Positions 1-5,079 of a DNA stretch of 5,079 nt are shown piece by piece. The stretch's first letter is position 1; the number at the start of each line of letters is the position of its first letter. The stretch is taken from NCBI GenBank assembly GCA_023423675.1, contig JAFAFD010000104.1, forward strand, positions 1-5,079, read 5' to 3'. Below the pieces are notes generated by a model. The model searched no databases and was not told where the DNA came from. It was given only the letters and a program-made list of their open reading frames with translations. The position numbers were made by a program, and so were the translations under genes. This stretch comes from Pseudomonadota bacterium (lineage in GTDB: Bacteria > Pseudomonadota > Gammaproteobacteria > Xanthomonadales > Xanthomonadaceae).

Positions 1-43
1 CGGCCTGGCCGGTGAACATCAGGAACGGGCGACTGCGCAGCAT
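1..43 (-). CDS. VOC / PhnB-like protein, N-terminal fragment (runs off left edge)
   Basis: Reading leftwards from the ATG at 43-41 gives 14 residues, MLRSRPFLMFTGQA, before the window ends. The start is supported by an AGGAG ribosome binding site six bases upstream. The string PFLMFTGQA closely resembles the beginning of the 3-demethylubiquinone-9 3-methyltransferase-like branch of the vicinal oxygen chelate superfamily (PhnB-like proteins), where 'FLMF.GqAeeA..fY' forms the first beta strand and the following helix. This is recognition from a very short stretch, so family membership is probable and function is unknown; most such proteins are small soluble cytoplasmic proteins without an assigned substrate. 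It lies downstream of the permease on the same strand, but four palindromes between them make a shared transcript unlikely. Confidence 0.5.
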   Translation of the reverse strand, partial: MLRSRPFLMFTGQA

Positions 44-49
44 GCGGTA

Positions 50-54
50 CTCCT
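50..54 (-). promoter_or_regulatory. Ribosome binding site for the edge gene
   Basis: On the minus strand the sequence AGGAG lies six bases before the ATG at 43. It decides the start of a gene of which only 14 codons are visible. Confidence 0.6.
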
Positions 55-112
55 GTTCGACGGGCCGGTGACGGCCCACGCGATCAGGATGGCACGGCGG
101 ATGTATGCCTTC

Positions 113-140
113 TGTAGAGCCGAGCCATGCTCGGCTGACG
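113..140 (+). repeat. SMAG-like GTAG palindrome, copy 1
   Basis: GTAG at 114-117 is followed by a perfect 8-base-pair hairpin: AGCCGAGC (118-125), loop CAT, GCTCGGCT (129-136), then GACG. The organisation (GTAG foot plus short GC-rich stem) is that described for SMAG elements of Stenotrophomonas maltophilia, a REP-like family found between genes. It is the same sequence as copy 2 apart from a one-base shorter loop. Confidence 0.85.
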
Positions 141-151
141 GCCGCAGCCTC

Positions 152-180
152 TGTAGAGCCGAGCCCATGCTCGGCTGACG
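152..180 (+). repeat. SMAG-like GTAG palindrome, copy 2
   Basis: GTAG at 153-156 is followed by AGCCGAGC (157-164), loop CCAT, and GCTCGGCT (169-176). It has the same orientation and stem as copy 1 and starts 39 bases after it. Together they look like a tandem duplication within one SMAG subtype. Confidence 0.85.
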
Positions 181-189
181 CCTGCGCGA

Positions 190-219
190 ACAGCAGCCGA
201 CCATAGGGTCGGCTCTACA
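190..219 (-). repeat. SMAG-like GTAG palindrome, copy 3 (inverted)
   Basis: AGCCGACC (195-202), loop ATAG, GGTCGGCT (207-214), then CTAC (215-218), which is GTAG on the minus strand. The stem differs from copies 1 and 2 by one compensated base pair (GAGC to GACC), so it stays perfectly paired. Orientation is opposite to copies 1 and 2. Confidence 0.85.
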
Positions 220-230
220 AAGGCAGAGCA

Positions 231-260
231 ACAGCAGCCGACCGCAGGGTCGGCTCTACA
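231..260 (-). repeat. SMAG-like GTAG palindrome, copy 4 (inverted)
   Basis: AGCCGACC (236-243), loop GCAG, GGTCGGCT (248-255), CTAC (256-259). It matches copy 3 at 28 of 30 positions, both differences being in the loop. It ends three bases before the permease stop codon, so the hairpin would form at the very end of the permease mRNA and may protect or terminate it. Confidence 0.85.
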
Positions 261-263
261 GAA

Positions 264-1634
264 TTACGCCTCGCGCATGCGCCGGGCGATGGCGCTGCCG
301 GCGGCGATGACGGCGGTCAGCGCCACCATCGACAGGAACTGCAGGCGCGTGTGTGCCTCGCTCAGCAGCAGGCCGAAGATCAGCGCCAGGATGCCCAGCG
401 CACACACCGTCAGCCATGGGAAGCCGGCCATGCGGAACGGCAGGCGGGTGCCCAGGCGGTCGGCCCGGCGGCGCAGCACCAGCTGCGAGACCAGCGACAG
501 CGTCCACACCAGCAGGCAGGTGGAGCCGACGATGTTCAGCAGCACCGGCAGCACCTTGTCCGGGAACAGCAGCTCCATGATGGTGGCGGCAAACCCGAAC
601 AGCACGCTGGCCAGCACGGCAATGACCGGCACCTGGCGCGGGTCGGTCCAGCCCAGCAGGGCCGGTGCCTCACGGCGCTGCGCCAGCGAGTAGATCATGC
701 GCGAGGCACCGTAGAGGTTGGCATTGAGCGCCGACAGCAGCGCGATCACCGCGATCAGGGTGATGGCCGTGGCCGCGCCCGGAATATTGGCGACCGCGAG
801 CACGGCGGCAAACGGCGACTTCAGCGACTCGCTGGTCCACGGCACCACCGCGATGATCACGCTGAGCGAACCGATGTAGAACACCAGGATGCGCCAGGCC
901 ACGGTGCGGATGGCACGGGCGATGCTGCGCTCGGGGTCTTCGGTCTCGGCCGCGGCCACCGCCACGATCTCGGTGCCGCCGAAGGCGAACACCACCACCA
1001 GCAGGGCCGCGCCGATGCCGGCCAGGCCCTTGGGCGCGAAGCCGCCGTGCTGGGTGAAGTTGCTCAGCCCCGGCGAAGCCACCTGCGGCAGCCAGCCCAT
1101 CAGCAGGGCGACACCGATCGCGATGAAGGCCAGGATGGCGGCCACCTTGAGGATGGCGAACCAGAATTCGAACTCACCGAAATTCTTCACCCCGAGCAGG
1201 TTGATCGCGGTGAAGAACAGCATGAAGGCCAGCGCCGCCATCGGCACCGGTATCACCGGCCAGACCGTGGCCAGCAGGCCGGCCGCACCGACCGCCTCGG
1301 CGGCGATGACGATGACCAGCTGCACCCACCACAGCCAGCCCACGGTGGCACCGGCGGTGGCGCCCATGGCATCGGCCGCATATACCGAGAACGCGCCGCT
1401 GGTCGGCTTGGCCGCCGCCATTTCGCCCAGGGCGTTCATCACGATGATCACCAGCGCGCCGGCCACCAGATAGGACACCAGCACGGCCGGGCCGGCCGCC
1501 TGCACGCCCACGCCGGAACCGAGGAACAGGCCGGCGCCGATCGCGCTGCCCAAGCCCATCATGATCAGCTGGCGCGGCTTGAGCGAATGGCCGAGGCGGG
1601 AAGACGAGGCAGGCGTAACGGGGCTGGCGGGCAT
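264..1634 (-). CDS. Amino acid permease, APC superfamily (AAT family)
   Basis: An inner-membrane secondary transporter of 456 residues, a normal length for the family, with about 12 hydrophobic segments. The first membrane segment carries GSAIGAGLFLGSG (residues 29-41), the glycine-rich unwound helix that binds the substrate backbone in APC transporters. Segment 6 and its following loop read GGTEIVAVAAAETEDPERSI (219-238), then WRI..FYIGSLSVIIAVVPW, close to the AAT-family pattern seen in GABA and aromatic amino acid permeases. NANLYGASRMIYSLA (304-318) is the other usual family block. By family, it should import an amino acid or GABA with protons; the substrate cannot be read from sequence. 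The chosen ATG is the most upstream one, with an in-frame TAG seven codons earlier, but no clear ribosome binding site precedes it. A start closer to the first membrane segment (Met25/Met26) would leave almost no N-terminal tail and seems less likely. It lies 81 bases downstream of the AraC-type regulator on the same strand. Confidence 0.93.
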   Translation of the reverse strand: MPASPVTPASSSRLGHSLKPRQLIMMGLGSAIGAGLFLGSGVGVQAAGPAVLVSYLVAGALVIIVMNALGEMAAAKPTSGAFSVYAADAMGATAGATVGWLWWVQLVIVIAAEAVGAAGLLATVWPVIPVPMAALAFMLFFTAINLLGVKNFGEFEFWFAILKVAAILAFIAIGVALLMGWLPQVASPGLSNFTQHGGFAPKGLAGIGAALLVVVFAFGGTEIVAVAAAETEDPERSIARAIRTVAWRILVFYIGSLSVIIAVVPWTSESLKSPFAAVLAVANIPGAATAITLIAVIALLSALNANLYGASRMIYSLAQRREAPALLGWTDPRQVPVIAVLASVLFGFAATIMELLFPDKVLPVLLNIVGSTCLLVWTLSLVSQLVLRRRADRLGTRLPFRMAGFPWLTVCALGILALIFGLLLSEAHTRLQFLSMVALTAVIAAGSAIARRMREA

Positions 1635-1673
1635 CGGCGGGACTGGCGGCGGCTACAGGGGCGTCACCTTACA

Positions 1674-1696
1674 TTGTCCCCCACCCACGGGGATAG
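1674..1696 (-). other. Weak stem-loop in the regulator-permease gap
   Basis: The 81-base gap (1635-1715) contains TCCCC (1677-1681) paired with GGGGA (1689-1693) around a 7-base loop, extendable by one A-T pair and two wobble pairs. No T-run follows on the minus strand, so it is not a classical intrinsic terminator. On the same strand GACAAT overlaps the 3' arm and matches the sigma70 -10 box at four of six positions, but no good -35 box lies upstream. The gap may therefore hold a weak terminator, a leader hairpin or a permease promoter; none is well supported. Confidence 0.25.
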
Positions 1697-1715
1697 GCAC
1701 AGTGCAGCAGACCGC

Positions 1716-2450
1716 TCAGGGCAGCATGGCTTCGCCGAGAGTGCCACCGACATTCTCTCCAATACGCGCCCGGTAGGCGCGCGGCGAGAAACCGGTTTCA
1801 GCCTTGAATTTGCGGGTGAACGCGCTCTGGTCGCTGAAACCGCAGGCCTGGCCGATGCAGGCGATGCTGTCGTCGCCGTGCAGCAGGTGCATGGCCATCT
1901 GGATGCGCAGCCGGGTCAGCACCTGCTGCGGGGTCATCTGGAACACCTTGCGGAAGCTGCGCTCGAGCTTGGACAGCGAGAAGCCGGTGATGTCCAGCAG
2001 GGTCTGCATGCGCACGTTTTCGGCGTAGTGCGCGTTGAGGTGGGCCAGGGCCAGGCGCAGCTGCTCGTACTGGCTGCCCAGACTGTCCTTCTGGCCCAGG
2101 TCGCGGGAGATGCCGATCAGGCCCTGGATGCTGCCATCGACCAGCAGCGGCCGCTTGCAGGTCAGGCACCAGCCCGGTTCGCGGTTGGCGAACAGGTGCA
2201 GCTCCATCAGGTTCTCGATCACCTCGCCGGACAGCACGCGCGCATCCTGGTCCACATAGTCCGCGCTCAGACCGGTCGGGTAGATCTCGGCCGCAGTACG
2301 GCCGATGACATCCTTGCGCGCACGCAGCCCCAGCCGTCGCAGCATGGTCTGGTTGACGTGGGTGTAGCGGCCCTGGCGGTCCTTCATGAAGAACAGCACG
2401 TCCGGGATGGCGTCGAACAGGGCTTCGATGTCGGTGGATTCGACTCGCAT
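1716..2450 (-). CDS. PAS-domain AraC-family transcriptional regulator
   Basis: A 244-residue cytoplasmic DNA-binding regulator. Residues 7-120 look like a PAS fold of the PAS_4 type: IEALFDAIPDVLFFMKDRQGRYTHVN at the start, and the closing strand pattern GSIQGLIGISRDL (106-118). Residues 140-230 are the double helix-turn-helix of AraC/XylS proteins: LSKLERSFRKVFQMTPQQVL, then the second unit with the typical IGQACGFSDQSAFTRKFKAETGFSPRAYR (199-227). PAS domains in this group sense small ligands or redox state, but the signal here is unknown. I start the gene at the ATG at 2450 because the PAS domain begins right after it; the frame stays open to a GTG at 2507, which would add 19 residues without domain character. 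No strong ribosome binding site is seen. Likely targets are itself, the co-directional permease or the divergent catalase. Two cysteines (Cys95, Cys98) form a CxxC pair in the PAS domain. Confidence 0.9.
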   Translation of the reverse strand: MRVESTDIEALFDAIPDVLFFMKDRQGRYTHVNQTMLRRLGLRARKDVIGRTAAEIYPTGLSADYVDQDARVLSGEVIENLMELHLFANREPGWCLTCKRPLLVDGSIQGLIGISRDLGQKDSLGSQYEQLRLALAHLNAHYAENVRMQTLLDITGFSLSKLERSFRKVFQMTPQQVLTRLRIQMAMHLLHGDDSIACIGQACGFSDQSAFTRKFKAETGFSPRAYRARIGENVGGTLGEAMLP

Positions 2451-2480
2451 GCGGCAAGCATACCCGAGCCCGGTTTTGCC

Positions 2481-2513
2481 CGTACGTTCACCCCGACCCA
2501 ACCGCACGTTAAC
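2481..2513. promoter_or_regulatory. Direct repeat, candidate operator, in the araC-katE divergent region
   Basis: CGTACGTT (2481-2488) and CGCACGTT (2503-2510) match at 7 of 8 bases; extended to CCGyACGTTmAC they match at 10 of 12. They lie 22 bases apart start to start, about two helical turns, on the same face of DNA. AraC-family proteins commonly bind pairs of direct half-sites at this sort of spacing. The second copy overlaps the palindrome GTTAAC (2508-2513). Binding by the adjacent regulator is inference only. Confidence 0.3.
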
Positions 2514-2533
2514 AGGCTACCAAGGATTGTCAC
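2506..2533 (-). promoter_or_regulatory. Possible promoter for the AraC-type regulator
   Basis: On the minus strand GTGACA (2533-2528, five of six matches to the -35 consensus) is followed after 16 bases by TAACGT (2511-2506, three of six to the -10 consensus). The -10 box is poor. The candidate overlaps the second copy of the direct repeat, which would suit autoregulation. For katE on the plus strand, only a GCTAC (2516-2520) resembling the start of a sigmaS-type -10 element was noticed, which is too weak for a separate entry. Confidence 0.2.
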
Positions 2534-2553
2534 TGCTTTCCCCCTGCAACCTC

Positions 2554-2558
2554 GGAGA
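2554..2558 (+). promoter_or_regulatory. Ribosome binding site of katE
   Basis: GGAGA lies seven bases before the ATG at 2566. It decides between this start and several in-frame ATGs upstream (from 2386), which would lie inside the divergent regulator gene and encode no catalase-like sequence. Confidence 0.75.
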
Positions 2559-2565
2559 TATCCCG

Positions 2566-4656
2566 ATGGCCGCCAGCAAGCCGACCGGCAAGCGCGCACC
2601 TTCCCCCAGCAACGACCAGCACCGCGGCGAGGGTGACGAACTGCACCAGCTTGCCGGCGGCAGCCACCCGGCGCTCACCACCAACCAGGGCATCCCGGTA
2701 GCCGACAACCAGAACTCGCTGCGTGAGGGCCCGCGCGGCCCCACCCTGCTGGAGGATTTCATCCTCCGCGAGAAGATCACCCACTTCGACCATGAGCGCA
2801 TTCCCGAGCGCATCGTGCATGCACGCGGCAGCGCCGCCCACGGTTATTTTGAATTGACCCAATCGTTGGCCAAGTACACCCGCGCACGCGTGCTGACCGA
2901 GGTCGGCACCAGAACGCCTGTCTTCACCCGCTTTTCCACCGTGGCCGGCGGCGCCGGCTCGGTCGACACCCCGCGCGACGTGCGTGGCTTCGCGGTCAAG
3001 TTCTACACCCCCGAAGGCAACTGGGACCTGGTTGGCAACAACATCCCGGTGTTCTTCATCCAGGATGCGATGAAGTTCCCCGACCTGGTGCATGCGGTGA
3101 AGATGGAGCCGGACCGCGCGTTTCCGCAGGCGGCCAGCGCGCATGACACGTTCTGGGATTTCATTTCGCTGATGCCCGAGTCGATGCACATGATCATGTG
3201 GGCGATGAGCGACCGCGGCATTCCGCGATCGCTGCGCATGATCGAGGGCTTCGGCGTGCACAGCTTCCGCCTGTTGAACGAGGCCGGCGAGTCCACCTTC
3301 GTCAAGTTCCACTGGAGGCCAAAGCTGGGCATCCAGTCCACCGTGTGGGACGAAGCGCTGAAGCTGCAGGCGGCCGACAACGATTTCCATCGTCGCGACC
3401 TGTTCGAGGCGATCCAGCGCGGCGACTTCCCCGAATGGGAACTGGCGGTGCAGCTGTTCACCGAAGAAGAGGCCGAGGCGTTCCCGTTCGATCATCTGGA
3501 CCCGACCAAGATCATTCCCGAGTCGGTGGTGCCGCTGAAGGTGATCGGGCGGATGGTGCTGGATCGCTGGCCGGACAATTTCTTCGCCGAAACCGAGCAG
3601 GTGGCGTTCTGCCCCGCCAACGTGCCGCCGGGCATCGACTTCAGCAACGACCCGCTGCTGCAGGGCCGGCTGTTCTCGTACCTGGACACGCAACTGATCC
3701 GCCTGGGCGGGCCCAATTTCCACCAGATTCCGGTGAATGCACCAAAGTGCCCGTTCGCCAACCACCAGCGCGACGGCCACATGCAGATGCAGGTGCCGAA
3801 GGGACGCGTGGCCTACGACCCGAGCTCGCTGGAAGACGACAGCCCGCGCGAAACCCCGGCCGGCTTCCGCAGCCATGCAACCGCCGACGACGGCCGCAAG
3901 GGGCGCACGCGTGCGGCGAGCTTCGCCGACCACTACAGCCAGGCGCGTGCATTCTTCCGCAGCCTGGAAAAGCCGGAGCAGGCGCATCTCGCCTCGGCGC
4001 TGGTGTTCGAGCTCTCGAAAGTGGAAACGCTGAAAGTGCGCGTGCGTACCGTCAGCCACCTGCGCAACATCGACGAGTCGCTGGCCAGGCGCGTGGCCGA
4101 CGGCTTGGCCTTGGGCGACCTGCCCGACGCCGCGCCGACCGCGACGCCGGCACAGGACATGCCCGCAGTTCCCGAAGTGCGCATCATCGGCCGGACGAAA
4201 GACACGCTGCAGGGGCGCTGCATTGGCATCCTGTTCGATGAGGGCTCCGACGCGGGGCTGATCGCAAGCCTGCGCAAGGCCGCGCAGAAAGCCGGTGCCG
4301 ACGTGAAGCTGGTAGCGCCGAAAGTGGGCGGTGCCACGCTCAGCGACGGCAAGCGGCAGGCCGCCGATGGCCAACTGGCCGGCACACCTTCGGCCGTGTT
4401 CGACGCCGTGGCCGTGGTGCTCAGTGCAGAGGGCGCCAAGGCGCTGGCCAAGGAAGCCGCCGCCGTCGAGTTCGTCAGCCATGCCTGGGCGCACCTGAAG
4501 GCCATCGCCAGCGATGCCGGCGGCCAGGCGCTGCTGAAGGCGGCCCGCGTGGACAAGGACGCCGGAACCGTCGAAGCGGAAGACACCAAGGCCTTCCTTG
4601 CTGCGGCGGCCACCCGCCAGTGGGCGCGCGAACCGAAGCTGCGCCTGCTGGCCTGA
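2566..4656 (+). CDS. katE: Large-subunit (clade 2) monofunctional catalase, HPII type
   Basis: A 696-residue haem catalase that converts hydrogen peroxide to water and oxygen, expected to be a cytoplasmic tetramer; no signal peptide is seen. The active-site signature [17 protein letters not shown] (74-90) contains catalytic His85. Ser124 (RFSTVAGG) and Asn158 ([13 protein letters not shown]) complete the distal pocket. The haem-ligand signature RLFSYLDTQ (368-376) contains Tyr372. The His-Ser-Asn-Tyr spacing is identical to E. coli HPII (128, 167, 201, 415). A helical catalase-related segment spans about 450-515. Residues 535-696 form the extra flavodoxin/DJ-1-like C-terminal domain that defines large-subunit catalases. 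The N-terminal arm is about 43 residues shorter than in HPII (753 residues). Cys349 stands where HPII has His392, the residue cross-linked to the haem tyrosine. The gene diverges from the PAS-AraC regulator and is followed after 23 bases by a histone-like gene, probably on the same transcript. In relatives katE is usually a stationary-phase gene; that control is not proven here. Confidence 0.97.
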   Translation: MAASKPTGKRAPSPSNDQHRGEGDELHQLAGGSHPALTTNQGIPVADNQNSLREGPRGPTLLEDFILREKITHFDHERIPERIVHARGSAAHGYFELTQSLAKYTRARVLTEVGTRTPVFTRFSTVAGGAGSVDTPRDVRGFAVKFYTPEGNWDLVGNNIPVFFIQDAMKFPDLVHAVKMEPDRAFPQAASAHDTFWDFISLMPESMHMIMWAMSDRGIPRSLRMIEGFGVHSFRLLNEAGESTFVKFHWRPKLGIQSTVWDEALKLQAADNDFHRRDLFEAIQRGDFPEWELAVQLFTEEEAEAFPFDHLDPTKIIPESVVPLKVIGRMVLDRWPDNFFAETEQVAFCPANVPPGIDFSNDPLLQGRLFSYLDTQLIRLGGPNFHQIPVNAPKCPFANHQRDGHMQMQVPKGRVAYDPSSLEDDSPRETPAGFRSHATADDGRKGRTRAASFADHYSQARAFFRSLEKPEQAHLASALVFELSKVETLKVRVRTVSHLRNIDESLARRVADGLALGDLPDAAPTATPAQDMPAVPEVRIIGRTKDTLQGRCIGILFDEGSDAGLIASLRKAAQKAGADVKLVAPKVGGATLSDGKRQAADGQLAGTPSAVFDAVAVVLSAEGAKALAKEAAAVEFVSHAWAHLKAIASDAGGQALLKAARVDKDAGTVEAEDTKAFLAAAATRQWAREPKLRLLA

Positions 4657-4667
4657 TCGTTCCTTAC

Positions 4668-4673
4668 AGGAGA
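4668..4673 (+). promoter_or_regulatory. Strong ribosome binding site of the histone-like gene
   Basis: AGGAGA ends six bases before the ATG at 4680, inside the 23-base gap after the catalase stop. No terminator fits in this gap, so it supports translation from a shared katE transcript. Confidence 0.75.
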
Positions 4674-4679
4674 AGCGAC

Positions 4680-5079
4680 ATGCCGCGCGGTGACAAATCC
4701 ACCTACACGGAGAAGCAGAAGCGCCAGGCCGAGCACATCGAGGAAAGCGAACGCGAGCGCGGCGCCAGTGAAGGCACCGCCGAACGGATCGCCTGGGCCA
4801 CTGTCAACAAGCAGGATGGCGGTGGCAAGCGCAGCGGCAGTGCGCGCAAGGTGGCCAAGAAGGCGCCAGCGAAGAAGGCCGCTGCCAAAAAGACGGCTAC
4901 GAAGAAGGCGGCTACAAAGAAGTCGGGCGCGAAAAATTCTGCTGCAACGAAATCGGCTACCAAAAAGTCACCTGCCAAGAAGTCGACCGCAAAAAAGGCG
5001 TCCGCAAAAAGGGCTTCCGCCTCGCCGGCGGCAAAGAAAACCGCGGCGAAGAAGGCCCCGGCGACCAAGGCCACCGCCT
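4680..5079 (+). CDS. Small basic protein with histone H1-like lysine/alanine-rich tail (C-terminus outside window)
   Basis: The visible 133 residues fall in two parts. Residues 1-50 (MPRGDKSTYTEKQKRQAEHI onwards, then AERIAWATVNKQDGGGKRSG) form a charged, probably helical domain. I recognise this as a widespread small proteobacterial family, sometimes labelled 'plasmid stabilization protein' without good evidence. Residues 57-133 are almost only Lys, Ala, Ser, Thr and Pro, in pentads of the form xxxKK: KVAKK, APAKK, AAAKK, TATKK, AATKK, SPAKK, STAKK, with a phase slip near 112-116. Such tails occur in histone H1-like bacterial proteins (AlgP, HctB type) and bind nucleic acid non-specifically. 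A role in packaging or shielding DNA under stress is inference from the tail and from the position 23 bases after katE. The tail DNA is richer in A than the surroundings because of its AAA/AAG codons. Plain repeat expansion explains the tail; the function of the N-terminal domain is unknown. Confidence 0.85.
   Translation, partial: MPRGDKSTYTEKQKRQAEHIEESERERGASEGTAERIAWATVNKQDGGGKRSGSARKVAKKAPAKKAAAKKTATKKAATKKSGAKNSAATKSATKKSPAKKSTAKKASAKRASASPAAKKTAAKKAPATKATA

Noticed and set aside
19..231. A 70-codon minus-strand frame across the palindromes
   Set aside because: Most of it is made of the SMAG-like repeats, and it runs in a different frame over the better supported start of the edge gene at position 43.
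1674..1696. Intrinsic terminator between the regulator and the permease
   Set aside because: The stem has only five Watson-Crick pairs in a row and no T-run follows on the transcribed strand, so it is listed only as a weak stem-loop.
2451..2507. Longer regulator start at the GTG at 2507
   Set aside because: It would add 19 residues with no domain character and place the coding region over the candidate promoter and operator repeat. The PAS domain fits the ATG at 2450.
2451..2565. OxyR or LexA binding site in front of katE
   Set aside because: I looked for the ATAG-n7-CTAT spacing of OxyR and for a CTG-n10-CAG site in a sensible position and saw no convincing match.
351..2636. A very long plus-strand open frame (761 codons) opposite the permease and the regulator
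   Set aside because: Its protein is dominated by His, Gln, Arg, Gly and Asp with no domain character, typical of the antisense frame of GC-rich coding DNA. The opposite strand encodes two clear protein families.
2530..4494. A 654-codon minus-strand open frame opposite katE
   Set aside because: It is a shadow of the catalase frame; composition is Arg/His/Gly/Val-rich and no recognisable domain or ribosome binding site was found.
4703..5074. A minus-strand frame rich in Ala and Phe (AAFFAxxF repeats) that looks like a membrane protein
   Set aside because: It is the reverse complement of the lysine/alanine repeat tail (AAG and GCC codons read as CTT and GGC or shifted as TTC). The plus-strand gene has a strong ribosome binding site and a recognisable N-terminal domain.

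Overview
The window is GC-rich chromosomal DNA. It most resembles a gammaproteobacterium of the Xanthomonadaceae, and probably a Stenotrophomonas maltophilia-type strain. The best clue is the cluster of four short palindromes carrying a GTAG tetranucleotide at the foot of the stem, which is the hallmark of the SMAG (S. maltophilia GTAG) repeats. The genus call rests on that plus general gene style, not on a marker gene.

Left part, minus strand. Positions 1-43 hold the first 14 codons of a gene that runs off the left edge, probably a VOC/PhnB-like (3-demethylubiquinone methyltransferase-like) protein, with a good ribosome binding site. Positions 113-260 hold the four GTAG palindromes, two in each orientation, ending 3 bases from the stop of the next gene. 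Positions 264-1634 encode a 456-residue amino acid permease of the APC superfamily (AAT family). Positions 1716-2450 encode a PAS-domain AraC-type transcription regulator, and 81 bases separate it from the permease. Regulator and permease point the same way and could be one transcription unit.

Right part, plus strand. Positions 2451-2565 are a divergent intergenic region between the regulator and a catalase gene; it contains a near-perfect direct repeat with 22-base spacing. Positions 2566-4656 encode a 696-residue large-subunit, clade 2 monofunctional catalase (KatE/HPII type) with the catalytic His, Asn and haem-ligand Tyr in place. Only 23 bases later, with a strong ribosome binding site, starts a small basic protein gene (4680 onward, cut by the right edge). 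It has a short conserved-looking N-terminal domain and a lysine/alanine pentad-repeat tail like histone H1.

Taken together, the right half looks like a stress-protection operon: peroxide detoxification plus a candidate nucleic-acid-binding protein. It may be controlled in part by the divergent PAS-AraC regulator, but no sequence evidence proves that link. The most interesting points are a cysteine in the catalase where E. coli HPII has the histidine cross-linked to the haem-ligand tyrosine, the coupling of katE to a histone-like protein, and the candidate operator repeats in the divergent promoter. I saw no mobile element, CRISPR array, tRNA or rRNA.
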